A stretch of 64,000 bases of DNA from Candidatus Microsaccharimonas sossegonensis. Lineage in GTDB: Bacteria > Patescibacteriota > Saccharimonadia > Saccharimonadales > Saccharimonadaceae. The notes under the pieces were generated by a model, which worked only from the letters and a program-made list of their open reading frames with translations, made no database searches and was not told the DNA's origin. The stretch lies in NCBI GenBank assembly GCA_004100325.1, contig SCKX01000001.1:417453-481452 (forward strand), given 5' to 3'. The translations under genes and the position numbers were made by a program. Below, in pieces: positions 28,500-38,794 of this stretch; position 1 is the stretch's first letter; the number at the start of each line of letters is the position of its first letter.

Positions 28500-28631
28500 T
28501 CGAGCATGTATATGTCTGAACTAATCGTAACGGCCAAAATACAGAGGCGCCAACGAACAAAACAAGTGGGAAAATTGTGATACGCATGACCACTGACGAA
28601 ATTGACTCGTAGCCTGTTATACTAAGGGTAT

Positions 28632-29186
28632 ATGTTTGATACGAAGCCCTACGAAGCCCGCATGAGTGCCGCAGTTGCGCACTTTCAAGAAGAACTAAAA
28701 AGAGTCCGCACCGGTCGCGCCCACCCGAGCATGCTTGATAGCGTTCAGGTGGAGGCCTATGGGCAAAAAATGCCACTTAATCAAGTCGCAAACGTGACTG
28801 CAGCTGAACCACAACTTTTAACAATTACGCCGTTTAACCCGAGTAATATCCAGGTAATTGCCGCTGGTATTCGCCAAGATCAATCACTTGGACTGAACCC
28901 AAGTGATGATGGTCGCGTCATCCGGGTGCCAATTCCACCGCTGACCGAAGAGCGCCGCAAGCTACTGGTCAAGCAAACCAGCGAAAAAGTTGAAGCAGCC
29001 CGCATTACCCTCCGAAATGTTCGTCAGGATGCTTTAAAAGAGGCGAAACGCAGGAAAGAGGCCAAGGCAGTATCTGAAGATGACCTTAAAACTATCGAAA
29101 AATCGATTGATGCCAGTATCGCCAGCTTTAATGCGCAGCTTGACGCATCGTTCAAAGAAAAAGAGAAAGATATTCTGACGCTCTGA
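28632..29186 (+). CDS. frr: ribosome recycling factor
   Basis: 'RTGRAHPSMLDSVQVEAYG', 'IRVPIPPLTEERRKLLVKQ'. Confidence 0.97.
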   Translation: MFDTKPYEARMSAAVAHFQEELKRVRTGRAHPSMLDSVQVEAYGQKMPLNQVANVTAAEPQLLTITPFNPSNIQVIAAGIRQDQSLGLNPSDDGRVIRVPIPPLTEERRKLLVKQTSEKVEAARITLRNVRQDALKEAKRRKEAKAVSEDDLKTIEKSIDASIASFNAQLDASFKEKEKDILTL

Positions 29187-29905
29187 TGCCACAAGATCGC
29201 GTTGATGCACCCATTGAAGGTCCGGCAATTCCACGTCACGTGGGGTACATCGTCGACGGTAATCGTCGGTGGGCAAAAAAACACGGGCTGCCCATCTATG
29301 AGGGGCATCTTGCTGGCTACAACGCTTTAAAAGACGTGGGGATCGCGACGCTTGAAGCCGGTGCTGAATATATGTCTGCCTACGTTTTCTCAACTGAAAA
29401 CTGGAAGCGCAGTATTGATGAAGTCAAGCATCTGATGGGTCTGACGCTGAAGGTGATTACCGCCGATGTGCCGATTTTTAATAAGTATAATGTTCAGCTG
29501 CGGGTCATTGGTTCACGCGACGGCGTTGATCCAAAAATTGTCAAAGCAATGGCGGCGGCAGAAGAAGCGACAAAGGACAACACCGGCGGCGTCTTTGCAC
29601 TCTGTTTCAATTATGGTGGCCAGCAAGAAATTGTTGATGCGGTGAAAAAAATTGTTCAGTTGGGTGTAAAAGAAAAAGACATCACGCCGGAACTGATCGC
29701 TAAAAACCTTTATTTGCCTGATGTGCCGCCAATGGATCTGGTGGTGCGCACCAGTGGTGAAATGCGCCTGAGTAACTTTATGCTGTGGCGAGCTGCCTAT
29801 AGCGAATTCATTTTTCTTGATAAAATGTGGCCAGAAATGACAAAAGATGATGTCGTCAGTATAATAAAGGAATATTCGCGTCGCGGGCGACGATTCGGAT
29901 CATAA
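29186..29905 (+). CDS. uppS: isoprenyl transferase (undecaprenyl diphosphate synthase)
   Basis: 'HVGYIVDGNRRWAKKHGLP', 'YVFSTENWKRS', 'LVVRTSGEMRLSNFMLWRAAYSEF'. Confidence 0.96.
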   Translation: MPQDRVDAPIEGPAIPRHVGYIVDGNRRWAKKHGLPIYEGHLAGYNALKDVGIATLEAGAEYMSAYVFSTENWKRSIDEVKHLMGLTLKVITADVPIFNKYNVQLRVIGSRDGVDPKIVKAMAAAEEATKDNTGGVFALCFNYGGQQEIVDAVKKIVQLGVKEKDITPELIAKNLYLPDVPPMDLVVRTSGEMRLSNFMLWRAAYSEFIFLDKMWPEMTKDDVVSIIKEYSRRGRRFGS

Positions 29906-29933
29906 ATGATCATAATGAGGGGCTAACATAGAC

Positions 29934-31088
29934 ATGGACATCGGAGTTTTTAATGTGATTTTCGGCATCATCACGGGTATTGTGGTGTTGGTTATTTTGG
30001 TGGCAGTGCATGAACTAGGGCATGGCATCGTGGCGCGTCGAAACGGTGTGGTGCTGGAAGAGTTTGGTATCGGCTTTCCACCGCGTGCCTTCGCAAAAAA
30101 GCTAAAAAACGGCGTGGTTTTTAGTTTAAACTGGCTGCCGCTTGGGGGATTTGTCAAACTTCAGGGTGAACATGATGCAGCGAGTAAAAAAGGTGATTAC
30201 GGAGCTGCTACGTTTTGGCAAAAAACTAAAATTCTGCTTGCTGGTGTGCTGGTAAACTGGGTCGTAGCAGCTGTATTATTAACGATCTTAGCGCTTGTTG
30301 GCTTGCCAAAAATTCTTCCAAATCAGTTCTCGGTTCCGGCTGATACCAACCTTTCAACTGGTCCGGTCGTTCTCTCGTCCGTCGTTAAAGACTACCCAGC
30401 GGCAAAAGCTGGCCTACAGTCTGGTGATAAAATTATCAGCATTGATGGTCAAAAAATTACCACACCCGACCAATTGATTGCTCAGACAAAAGCCGACCGT
30501 GGCAAGACGGTGACAGTAGATTATACCCGTGATGGCACACCAGCATCCAAAAAAGTCACCCTTCGTGATGCAAATACAGCCGTCTTTGGGTCAACGCTTT
30601 CTCAGACTCAATCAATCCGCGCGACGTGGTCAGCACCCATTGTCGGCGTAGCGACAACGGGGCAATTTACCTGGGTGACTATTCAAGGTCTTGGGCAGCT
30701 GCTGGCAAATCTTGTGACGGGTATATTTGGACAACTGAGTCCCGACCAGACAACTCGTAAAGCGGCGAGTACCAATTTGGCAGCGGCGGGGGACAGTGTG
30801 GCGGGTCCAATTGGCATTCTCGGTACGATTTTTCCAGCTGCCAGCAAAGCGGGTCCAAAAGAGGTACTCTTCCTGGCGGCAGTCATCTCATTGACCCTTG
30901 CGGTCATGAACACGCTGCCAATTCCATCGCTTGATGGCGGGCGCTGGTTCGTGACGGCACTCTATAAAGTTCGCAAACAGAAATTGACCAAAGAAAAAGA
31001 AGAGAAGATCCAGGCAATTGGTTTTTCGGTACTGATGATACTGGTTGTAGTGGTAACTATAGGTGATGTTACGAAACTCTTTAAGTAA
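29934..31088 (+). CDS. rseP: site-2 protease RseP-like with PDZ domain
   Basis: 'AVHELGHGIVARR' HExxH, PDZ 'AKAGLQSGDKIISIDGQKI', 'LPIPSLDGGRWF'. Confidence 0.94.
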   Translation: MDIGVFNVIFGIITGIVVLVILVAVHELGHGIVARRNGVVLEEFGIGFPPRAFAKKLKNGVVFSLNWLPLGGFVKLQGEHDAASKKGDYGAATFWQKTKILLAGVLVNWVVAAVLLTILALVGLPKILPNQFSVPADTNLSTGPVVLSSVVKDYPAAKAGLQSGDKIISIDGQKITTPDQLIAQTKADRGKTVTVDYTRDGTPASKKVTLRDANTAVFGSTLSQTQSIRATWSAPIVGVATTGQFTWVTIQGLGQLLANLVTGIFGQLSPDQTTRKAASTNLAAAGDSVAGPIGILGTIFPAASKAGPKEVLFLAAVISLTLAVMNTLPIPSLDGGRWFVTALYKVRKQKLTKEKEEKIQAIGFSVLMILVVVVTIGDVTKLFK

Positions 31089-31815
31089 AGTACTCGCAAA
31101 GCCGGAAGGCTTCAAGTGGTGGATGGGGCTGGTACTGCCGGTCTGGGTGTTTGTCGGTTTTATGGCCGCACAGGTCATCGTGGGGCTCCTTTTATCACTG
31201 CTGAGTTTACTAAGGATTCCGCTTAAAAATATCAGTGAACCGACGATTCAGGCGATTGGTTCGTTTGTTGTGTATATAGTCGCGCTACTCACCGTGATTG
31301 GTCTGCCGTGGTTGGTCAGAAAATACAAAACTTCAAAAGCTGAAATTGGGCTTGACCATCACCTGACGTGGACGGACTTATTACTAGCTCCGGCGGCATT
31401 TATTGTCTATATCCTGCTGTCGTTTGTCCTGACAAGTATCTTTTCACAGTTTCCGTTTTACAACGTGAATCAAGTACAAAATACCGGATTTTCAGGGCTT
31501 AGTTACGGCTATGAATACTTTCTGGCATTCTTTACGCTTGTCATTGTCGCGCCAATTGCTGAAGAAATCCTCTTCCGCGGTTATTTGTTAGGGAAGCTAC
31601 GCAGGTATCTGCCGATCTGGGCGGCAGTGCTGGTTACCAGCCTTTTGTTTGGAATTGTCCATTTTGCATGGAATGTCGGCGTCGACGTGTTTGTACTGAG
31701 CATCGTGCTGTCTATCCTGCGCATTCGCACCGGACGTCTGGCGCCATCGATCTTGCTACATATGATCAAAAACGGTGTTGCCTTTTACTTCCTCTTTATT
31801 AATCCACTCCTATAA
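31063..31815 (+). CDS. CPBP family intramembrane metalloprotease
   Basis: 'APIAEEILFRGYLLGKLRR' and 'FGIVHFAWN'. Confidence 0.92.
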   Translation: MMLRNSLSKVLAKPEGFKWWMGLVLPVWVFVGFMAAQVIVGLLLSLLSLLRIPLKNISEPTIQAIGSFVVYIVALLTVIGLPWLVRKYKTSKAEIGLDHHLTWTDLLLAPAAFIVYILLSFVLTSIFSQFPFYNVNQVQNTGFSGLSYGYEYFLAFFTLVIVAPIAEEILFRGYLLGKLRRYLPIWAAVLVTSLLFGIVHFAWNVGVDVFVLSIVLSILRIRTGRLAPSILLHMIKNGVAFYFLFINPLL

Positions 31816-31835
31816 ATTACAGTAGAAAGAAGCAT

Positions 31836-33074
31836 ATGAGAGTTTCAAATTTAGTGACGAAGACCAGTAAAAATGCGCCTGCCGACGAAGTGGCAAAAAA
31901 TGCCCAACTTCTTATTCGTGCTGGCTACATTTACAAAGTGATGGCGGGTGTCTATGCCTACACCCCGCTTGGGCTACGCGTCATTGAAAACATCAAGCAC
32001 ATTGTTCGTGAAGAAATGAATGCGATTGGTGGACAAGAACTTATTATGACTAACCTTCAGCCAAGAGAGGACTGGGAGATCACGACTCGTTGGGACGACA
32101 AGGTGGTTGATATTTGGTTCAAGACGAAACTGAAAGATGATACAGAGGTCGGATTGGCGTGGTCACACGAAGAAGCGATTATGACGATGATGAAGAATTA
32201 CATCAAGAGTTATAAAGATTTACCTGTGAACGTCTATCAGTTCCAAACGAAGCTTCGTAATGAAGTCCGCGCCAAAAGTGGCATTATGCGCGGACGAGAA
32301 TTTGTTATGAAAGATATGTATTCGCTAAGTACCGGCCAAGAGCAGCACGAAATCTTTTATCAGGCAACAATTGAAGCTTACAAAAAAGTCTACGACCGCC
32401 TTGGGTTGGGTCAAGACACGTACGTCACCTTTGCGAGTGGTGGCGCATTTACGCAGTTTAGCCACGAATTCCAAACGATCTGCGATGCTGGTGAAGACAC
32501 TATCTATGTCAACCGAGAAAAAGGCATCGCGGTCAACGAAGAAGTCTTGAATGATGAAACGCTAGCGACGCTTGGTGTGACGCGGGATGAATTAACAGAG
32601 ACAAAAAGTGCTGAAGTGGGTAATATTTTTAACTTCGGGACTGATAAGTCTGAACAAATGGGCATTTTCTATACTGACGAAAATGATACAAAAGTGCCAA
32701 TTTTCCTCGGCTCATATGGCATTGGGATTACTCGTGTCATGGGTGTCATCGTTGAAAAATTCTCAGACGAAAAGGGTATTGTGTGGCCAGAAACCATTGC
32801 GCCGTACAAAGTCTACCTCGTTTCTATTGGAGCTGTTGCAACGCAGGCCGATGCACTGTATGATGAATTGACCTCGAGAGGCGTCGAGGTACTCTACGAT
32901 GATCGTGATGAGCGTGCCGGGGCAAAGTTTGCCGATGCCGAACTTCTCGGAATTCCCTATAGAGTTACCGTCAGCGAACGCCTTATCGCTGACCATAAAT
33001 TTGAATATACCCCACGAAACACAGGCACATCCGAACTATTGACAGCCGAGGAGCTGCTTGCTAAACTAAGCTAA
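31836..33074 (+). CDS. proS: prolyl-tRNA synthetase, short form lacking the INS editing domain
   Basis: Class II motifs, 'QFQTKLRNEVRAKSGIMRGREFVMKDMYS', 412 aa. Confidence 0.95.
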   Translation: MRVSNLVTKTSKNAPADEVAKNAQLLIRAGYIYKVMAGVYAYTPLGLRVIENIKHIVREEMNAIGGQELIMTNLQPREDWEITTRWDDKVVDIWFKTKLKDDTEVGLAWSHEEAIMTMMKNYIKSYKDLPVNVYQFQTKLRNEVRAKSGIMRGREFVMKDMYSLSTGQEQHEIFYQATIEAYKKVYDRLGLGQDTYVTFASGGAFTQFSHEFQTICDAGEDTIYVNREKGIAVNEEVLNDETLATLGVTRDELTETKSAEVGNIFNFGTDKSEQMGIFYTDENDTKVPIFLGSYGIGITRVMGVIVEKFSDEKGIVWPETIAPYKVYLVSIGAVATQADALYDELTSRGVEVLYDDRDERAGAKFADAELLGIPYRVTVSERLIADHKFEYTPRNTGTSELLTAEELLAKLS

Positions 33075-33186
33075 ATAGAGATGCAAAGCAGGCGTCCTAC
33101 GCTATATGTGGTGTAGGGCGCCTTCAACACAAGAATTATCAGCCGTTGAAACCTTATGTCAAGAAAGAACCAAGAGATATATTATC

Positions 33187-33642
33187 ATGAAAAAACATTA
33201 TCAAATTACTGCCGAAGGAAAGAAAGAACTCGAAACAGAGTTAGACACTTTAAAAGCGCGTCGTGGCGACGTGGCAGATAAAATTGCCGAAGCTCGTGAT
33301 TTTGGTGACCTTAGCGAAAACGCTGAATATGACGCTGCTCGTGAAGAGCAGGGACTGCTAGAAACCCGAATCGCTGAAATCGAAGACATTATCAATAACG
33401 CCGACATTATTAAGAGTGGCGCAAAGGGACTGATCGGTCTGGGAAGCAAAGTCGCTTTAAAGACTGGTAACAAAATTGTCACCTACACTATCGTTGGTCC
33501 GGTTGAAGCCAACCCACTCGAGGGTAAAATCAGCAACGAATCACCAATTGGTTTGGCGCTTTTTGGACGAAAAGTGGGCGATGACGCCGAAATCACGACA
33601 CCAAAAGGTACCGTGAAGTATAAGATCGCTGAAATTAGCTAG
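33187..33642 (+). CDS. greA: transcription elongation factor GreA
   Basis: 'ITAEGKKELETELDTLKARR', 'DFGDLSENAEYDAAREEQ', 'GKISNESPIGLALFGRKVGD'. Confidence 0.95.
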   Translation: MKKHYQITAEGKKELETELDTLKARRGDVADKIAEARDFGDLSENAEYDAAREEQGLLETRIAEIEDIINNADIIKSGAKGLIGLGSKVALKTGNKIVTYTIVGPVEANPLEGKISNESPIGLALFGRKVGDDAEITTPKGTVKYKIAEIS

Positions 33643-33647
33643 AACAC

Positions 33648-33713
33648 ATATCGTTTTGAGCTTCTCTTGAGTCAGCTCGAAAACACGATATACCCCATGT
33701 CGTGTTTTCTTGT
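33648..33713 (+). promoter_or_regulatory. candidate three-arm alternative-hairpin element between greA and lysS
   Basis: arm1 ATATCGTTTTGAGCT, arm2 AGCTCGAAAACACGATAT, arm3 TCGTGTTTTC; arm2 can pair with either arm1 or arm3. Confidence 0.5.
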
Positions 33714-33843
33714 ATTCTGCGTAACTCGACTCCGTCTCAGACATACTCGAATAGGCATGAAAACACTCCATGGGTTATTCGGTTTTCTCACAGCCTCATT
33801 CGTAGCTAAACGAGAAGTGTTCTATGCTATAATCGAACCTATT

Positions 33844-35361
33844 ATGGCAACACTCAAAGACTTTCGTGATGAACGGCTTCGCAAGCTTGAAGTACTCAAA
33901 CAACTAGGGGTTAATCCGTACCCGGCGGAGTCTCACCGCACGCATCATGCAGGTGAGATTGTTTCTCGGTTCGATGAGCTCGAAAACCAGACCGTTACGG
34001 TTGCGGGGCGAATCTTGGCGATCCGAAAGTTCGGTGCGCTCGCATTTATTGTGATGAAAGACTTCAGTGGTCAGGTGCAGTTATACTTGCAGACTGACGA
34101 GGTTGAAGGTCGTGACGCGGCGTCTGGTCGCCTGGGAATCGAAGATGTGCCGCTGCTTGATACGGGTGACTTTGTTGAAGCGACTGGATCGGTGGGTAAA
34201 AGCAAAACCGGCGAGGTATCGGTATTTGTCAAAGAGCTTCGACTGCTGACAAAATCACTGCGCCCTATGCCAAGTGCCCAGGAAGGCTTCACCAATAAAG
34301 AAGAGCGAATGCGCCGTCGATACATCGATATGAACGTCAACCATGAAGTGCGTGACCGCTTTATCCGTCGTAGCAAATTCTGGCAGGCGACACGGGATTT
34401 TCTTAATACTCACGATTTTGTTGAAATTAATATTCCTGTGCTCGAACACACCACAGGTGGTGCCGATGCGAATCCGTTTGTGACGCATATGGACGCATTA
34501 GATCAGGATTTCTACCTCCGAATTAGCCATGAACTTCCCTTGAAACGTCTGATTGGTGCAGGTTTTGAAAAGGTCTATGATATTGGTCCGCGTTTTCGTA
34601 ATGAAAATTACAGTGACGAACACCTTCCGGAGCACGTTGCAATGGAGTGGTACTGGGCGTACGCCAACTGGCAAGACGGCAAAGACTTTATGGAGGCGAT
34701 GTATAAGGATGTTCTTCAAAAGACATTCGGAACACTGCAATTTACACTTGGCGACTTCGAGGTTGATATGAGCAAAGAATGGGAAGTGTGGGACTACGCA
34801 ACGATTATGAAAAACCGCTACGGGATTGATGTCTTCCAGTCTACGTTAGACGAGGTGAAAAAAGCCTTGGCTGATAATAAACTTGAGGTCGAACAGACCG
34901 AAAACCGTGCTCGTGGCATCGACAAACTATGGAAGCATATCCGTAAAGACGTTACTGGTCCGATCTGGCTTATTAACACCCCGACCTTCATTAGTCCTTT
35001 GGCCAAAACTGACCCCAATAATGCCGAAATCGCACAGCGTTTCCAGCCGGTGATTGCTGGATCTGAACTGGGTAATGGATTTTCGGAGTTGAACGATCCA
35101 ATCGATCAACTAGACCGCTTTAAAGAGCAGCAGGACATGCGCGATCGTGGTGACGACGAAGCCATGATGCTGGATATCGACTTTATTGAAATGCTTGAAT
35201 ATGGTATGCCGCCAGCTTGTGGGTGGGGATACAGCGAACGTGTTTTTTGGATTTTCGAAGGCGTTACCGCACGTGAAGGCGTACCGTTCCCACAGCTTCG
35301 TCACGAATACGACGAAGTAACCAAATCTCTGTATCCTGAAATAAACCTCAATCACTCATAG
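33844..35361 (+). CDS. lysS: lysyl-tRNA synthetase class II
   Basis: 'FIRRSKFWQATRDFL', 'FVTHMDALDQDFYLRISHELPLKRLIGAGFEKVYDIGPRFRNE'; start set at ATG 10 nt after TATAAT. Confidence 0.96.
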   Translation: MATLKDFRDERLRKLEVLKQLGVNPYPAESHRTHHAGEIVSRFDELENQTVTVAGRILAIRKFGALAFIVMKDFSGQVQLYLQTDEVEGRDAASGRLGIEDVPLLDTGDFVEATGSVGKSKTGEVSVFVKELRLLTKSLRPMPSAQEGFTNKEERMRRRYIDMNVNHEVRDRFIRRSKFWQATRDFLNTHDFVEINIPVLEHTTGGADANPFVTHMDALDQDFYLRISHELPLKRLIGAGFEKVYDIGPRFRNENYSDEHLPEHVAMEWYWAYANWQDGKDFMEAMYKDVLQKTFGTLQFTLGDFEVDMSKEWEVWDYATIMKNRYGIDVFQSTLDEVKKALADNKLEVEQTENRARGIDKLWKHIRKDVTGPIWLINTPTFISPLAKTDPNNAEIAQRFQPVIAGSELGNGFSELNDPIDQLDRFKEQQDMRDRGDDEAMMLDIDFIEMLEYGMPPACGWGYSERVFWIFEGVTAREGVPFPQLRHEYDEVTKSLYPEINLNHS

Positions 35362-35426
35362 CGGCCGTTAAAATAATGTAATAACCGCTAGTGCATTACC
35401 ACATTTTATTGCTATGATAAGTGCGT

Positions 35427-36110
35427 ATGATTGAGCTTATTGGGGTTACCAAAACGTATGGCAAAAAACAAAGTACTTTCAAGGCACTTGATAATATAAA
35501 TTTTACGATTCCTGATGGGGCGAGTGTCGCAATTGTCGGAAAGTCAGGTTCAGGTAAATCAACGCTAATGCACGTGATGAGCGGGCTTGATCGTCCCGAA
35601 CAAGGGCAGGTTGTGATTGATGGTGTTGATATCTTAAAACTAAAAGTAAAAGCCGTAGATATGTTTCGATCTAAGAAAATCGGTTTTATTTTTCAGGCTT
35701 TTTTTGTACAGGCAAATGAAACGACCTATGAAAACGTCGCATTACCACTCGAAATTGCCAATGTCTCTGCAGGCGAACGGCGGCGAAGGGTGATCGAAGC
35801 TTTACGGACGGTTGAGCTGACCGATAAAGTAAAAGAAAAAGCTCGTAACCTTTCAGGTGGACAAAAGCAGCGTTTGGCGATCGCACGGGCCATCGTAAAT
35901 AGTCCGCGCATACTATTTGCCGACGAACCAACCGGTAACCTCGACACACAAACAGGTGAAACGATTGAGTCACTATTGTTTGGTTTAAATAAAAACGGCG
36001 GCAGTACTTTGGTGATCGTGACACACGACGAAGAACTCGCTGCAAAGTGTGATATGAAAATTTATATCAAAGATGGCCAAGTTGATCGCGTTGTTGGAGG
36101 GGAAGGATAG
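35427..36110 (+). CDS. ABC transporter ATP-binding protein (MacB/LolD type)
   Basis: Walker A GKSGSGKS, 'LSGGQKQRLAIARAI', 'LFADEPTGNLD'. Confidence 0.95.
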   Translation: MIELIGVTKTYGKKQSTFKALDNINFTIPDGASVAIVGKSGSGKSTLMHVMSGLDRPEQGQVVIDGVDILKLKVKAVDMFRSKKIGFIFQAFFVQANETTYENVALPLEIANVSAGERRRRVIEALRTVELTDKVKEKARNLSGGQKQRLAIARAIVNSPRILFADEPTGNLDTQTGETIESLLFGLNKNGGSTLVIVTHDEELAAKCDMKIYIKDGQVDRVVGGEG

Positions 36111-37486
36111 TGAAAACACTTGATATTATTCGACGAGCAGGTCGAAGTTTACGCAATGCAAAAACCCGGACGATCTTAACAAGTCTTGCAATTGCAGTCG
36201 GTGCATTCACAATTGCAATTTCACTGGCCGCCGGTGAGGGCGCACGACAATATGCTAATAAACTGATTGGATCAAATGTGAATCCACAGGTACTTTTCGT
36301 CGTAAAAGATCAAGCCTTATTTCAGGCTGGTGTGGGACAGACAGGCTTAACGGTTTATTCAGAAGATAATGGCACAACTCCGAGAGGAATAACGATTCAA
36401 CAACTTACTCAGGCTGACATCGACAAGTTTACCGCCAGAACCGATGTTCAAAATGTGACTCCTGTCTATAATCCACAGCTGAAATATGTCACATTTGAAG
36501 GCAGCGACAAGAAATTTTCAGGAGAGGTCACTTCATATGATACGACGATTATTAATAATGCGACATTCGGTACCCTGCCAAAACTTGGTACACAACTTGG
36601 TCTCGATGAAGTTGTATTACCGACAACATTTGCCGATACACTGGTTGAACAAAAAGTGATTACACAGCCACAAGCTCTGATCGGTAAAAATGTCAGTATG
36701 ACGATTTCGGCAGCAACCGTTCAGCCCACCGTCGACGAAATCACCGCTGCATTTACAACTGGTGGTCAGGTGGCAGTGGTTGCACTGACAAAACCAAAAA
36801 CAAAGGTTATTACACTGAAGATTGTTGCACTTACAAAACAATCAGCCACTGCGTTGACTGGGACTAATGCATTTCAGATATCGAGTGAACAGGCGCGTAT
36901 TATTGCCGAGTACACCACAAAAGGGACGAGTGCCTATCAAAAGTACCCCGGCGTCACCATGCTGGCAAAACCAGGTATTGATCCAGCTGCCGTAAAAGCA
37001 GACCTAAAAGCACAAGGGTATGCGCCGCAAACAGCCAAAGATCTTCAAAGCTTGATATTTACGATTGTGAATACGCTACAGGGAATTGTTCTTGGTTTTG
37101 GGGTTATCGCCCTCATAGCGAGCGTGTTCGGTATCGTGAATACGCAGTACATCTCTGTCCTGGAGCGAACCAGAGAAATTGGACTGATGAAAGCGCTGGG
37201 TATGCGCGGCCGTCACGTCAGCCGTCTGTTCCAATTCGAGGCTGCCTGGATCGGATTCTTGGGCGGTACAATCGGTGCCATCATCGCGGTGATTGTAGGG
37301 ACACTTCTGAATCCCGTGATAACAAAAGCACTCGATCTGGGTGATGGCACGTCGCTGCTTATTTTCCAGCCGATTCCAATTATCCTTATGATTGCCGGAC
37401 TGATGCTGATCGCGATGCTTGCAGGTTACTTCCCGGCTCTAAAAGCATCAAAACTTGATCCAATTGAAGCCCTGAGGACGGAGTAA
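36110..37486 (+). CDS. ABC transporter permease (MacB/FtsX-like, GTG start)
   Basis: 'NAKTRTILTSLAIAVGAFTI', 'QYISVLERTREIGLMKALGMRGRHV', 'LKASKLDPIEALR'. Confidence 0.93.
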   Translation: MKTLDIIRRAGRSLRNAKTRTILTSLAIAVGAFTIAISLAAGEGARQYANKLIGSNVNPQVLFVVKDQALFQAGVGQTGLTVYSEDNGTTPRGITIQQLTQADIDKFTARTDVQNVTPVYNPQLKYVTFEGSDKKFSGEVTSYDTTIINNATFGTLPKLGTQLGLDEVVLPTTFADTLVEQKVITQPQALIGKNVSMTISAATVQPTVDEITAAFTTGGQVAVVALTKPKTKVITLKIVALTKQSATALTGTNAFQISSEQARIIAEYTTKGTSAYQKYPGVTMLAKPGIDPAAVKADLKAQGYAPQTAKDLQSLIFTIVNTLQGIVLGFGVIALIASVFGIVNTQYISVLERTREIGLMKALGMRGRHVSRLFQFEAAWIGFLGGTIGAIIAVIVGTLLNPVITKALDLGDGTSLLIFQPIPIILMIAGLMLIAMLAGYFPALKASKLDPIEALRTE

Positions 37487-37530
37487 GAACGGAATAGAAG
37501 ACTGAATAGTTCATCTGATACAATAGTTCT

Positions 37531-38778
37531 ATGTTAGATATCCGCTTTATCAAGGAAAATCCCGAACTTGTTCAAGACCACGCCCAGAAAAAGGGGTACA
37601 CGGTCAACATTCAAGAAGTGTTAGACCTCTATTCAAAAGCCGTTGAACTGGGGCAAAAACAAGATGCGCTTCGAGCAGAAAAGAACGCCCTATCTGCTAC
37701 TCAGGGTGCCGGGAAGCCATCTGACGACGTCATCGAGCGTGGTCGAGCGATTCGTGCAGAAATTGCGCAGAACGACGAGGCCTTTGTCGCAGCCACGAAA
37801 GCCTACGAAGACGCGATGTGGCAGATTCCAAACACTCTTCAACCCGACGTGCCAATTGGCGGTGAAGAGGACAGCGTTGAAATTAAAAAGTGGGGTGAGC
37901 AAAACACTGGGGCTATTGATCACTTGGACTTCGCAACACAGCGCGACTGGGTTGATTTTGAGCGCGGTGCTAAAGTTGCCGGTGCCAAATTCTACTACTT
38001 AAAAGGCGATCTGGCACTGCTTGAAAATGCCATTACACAGTTTGCTTTGAACCTTGTGATAGCAAAAGGTTTCACGTACGTTACGGTTCCAGCCCTTGTG
38101 AATACAAAAACCGCGACCGGCACGGGCTTTACTCCTCGTAGCAGTGATCAAAGTGACGAGTACTTTATCGAAGGCGAAGACCTCAGTCTCATCGCGACCG
38201 CCGAAATTCCCCTCACTGGCTACCACGCTGATGAAATTATCGACGAAGCAACACTGCCATTATTCTATGCCGCTTACAGCCCATCGTTTAGAAAAGAAGC
38301 TGGCACCTACGGTAAATTTGTCCGCGGGCTCTTCCGCGTTCACCAGTTTAATAAGCTTGAAATGTATGCTTTCACAACTCCAGAACAAAGTATCGAAGTG
38401 CATGAAAAGATCCTCGCTATCCAAGAAGAAATCTGGCGAGCCATCGGTATTCCATATCACGTCATCAACATCGCCAGCGGTGACCTTGGCGCTCCAGCTA
38501 GCAAAAAGTACGACCTAGAATACTGGTCACCAGTCGATAACATCTACCGCGAACTGACCAGTGCTTCGAACTGTACTGACTTCCAGGCGCGTAATCTTAA
38601 TATTCGTGTTCGCCGAACAGAAACGGGAAAAGTCGAGACATTGCACACGCTTAACGGAACAGCCGTGTCGCTGGCACGATCACTGGTCGCAATTATCGAG
38701 CACTATCAGAACCCCGATGGGACCCTTCGAGTACCAGAAGTTTTGCGTTCTTACATGGGTAATCGCGAAGTACTATAA
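37531..38778 (+). CDS. serS: seryl-tRNA synthetase
   Basis: 'MLDIRFIKENPELV', 'TAEIPLTGYHADEI', 'RELTSASNCTDFQARNLNIR'. Confidence 0.97.
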   Translation: MLDIRFIKENPELVQDHAQKKGYTVNIQEVLDLYSKAVELGQKQDALRAEKNALSATQGAGKPSDDVIERGRAIRAEIAQNDEAFVAATKAYEDAMWQIPNTLQPDVPIGGEEDSVEIKKWGEQNTGAIDHLDFATQRDWVDFERGAKVAGAKFYYLKGDLALLENAITQFALNLVIAKGFTYVTVPALVNTKTATGTGFTPRSSDQSDEYFIEGEDLSLIATAEIPLTGYHADEIIDEATLPLFYAAYSPSFRKEAGTYGKFVRGLFRVHQFNKLEMYAFTTPEQSIEVHEKILAIQEEIWRAIGIPYHVINIASGDLGAPASKKYDLEYWSPVDNIYRELTSASNCTDFQARNLNIRVRRTETGKVETLHTLNGTAVSLARSLVAIIEHYQNPDGTLRVPEVLRSYMGNREVL

Positions 38779-38794
38779 ATCTATTCGCCTTCTG

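Noticed and set aside
33667-33843. N-terminal extension of LysRS
   Set aside because: It covers the alternative hairpin and promoter; LysRS-like sequence begins at ATG 33844.
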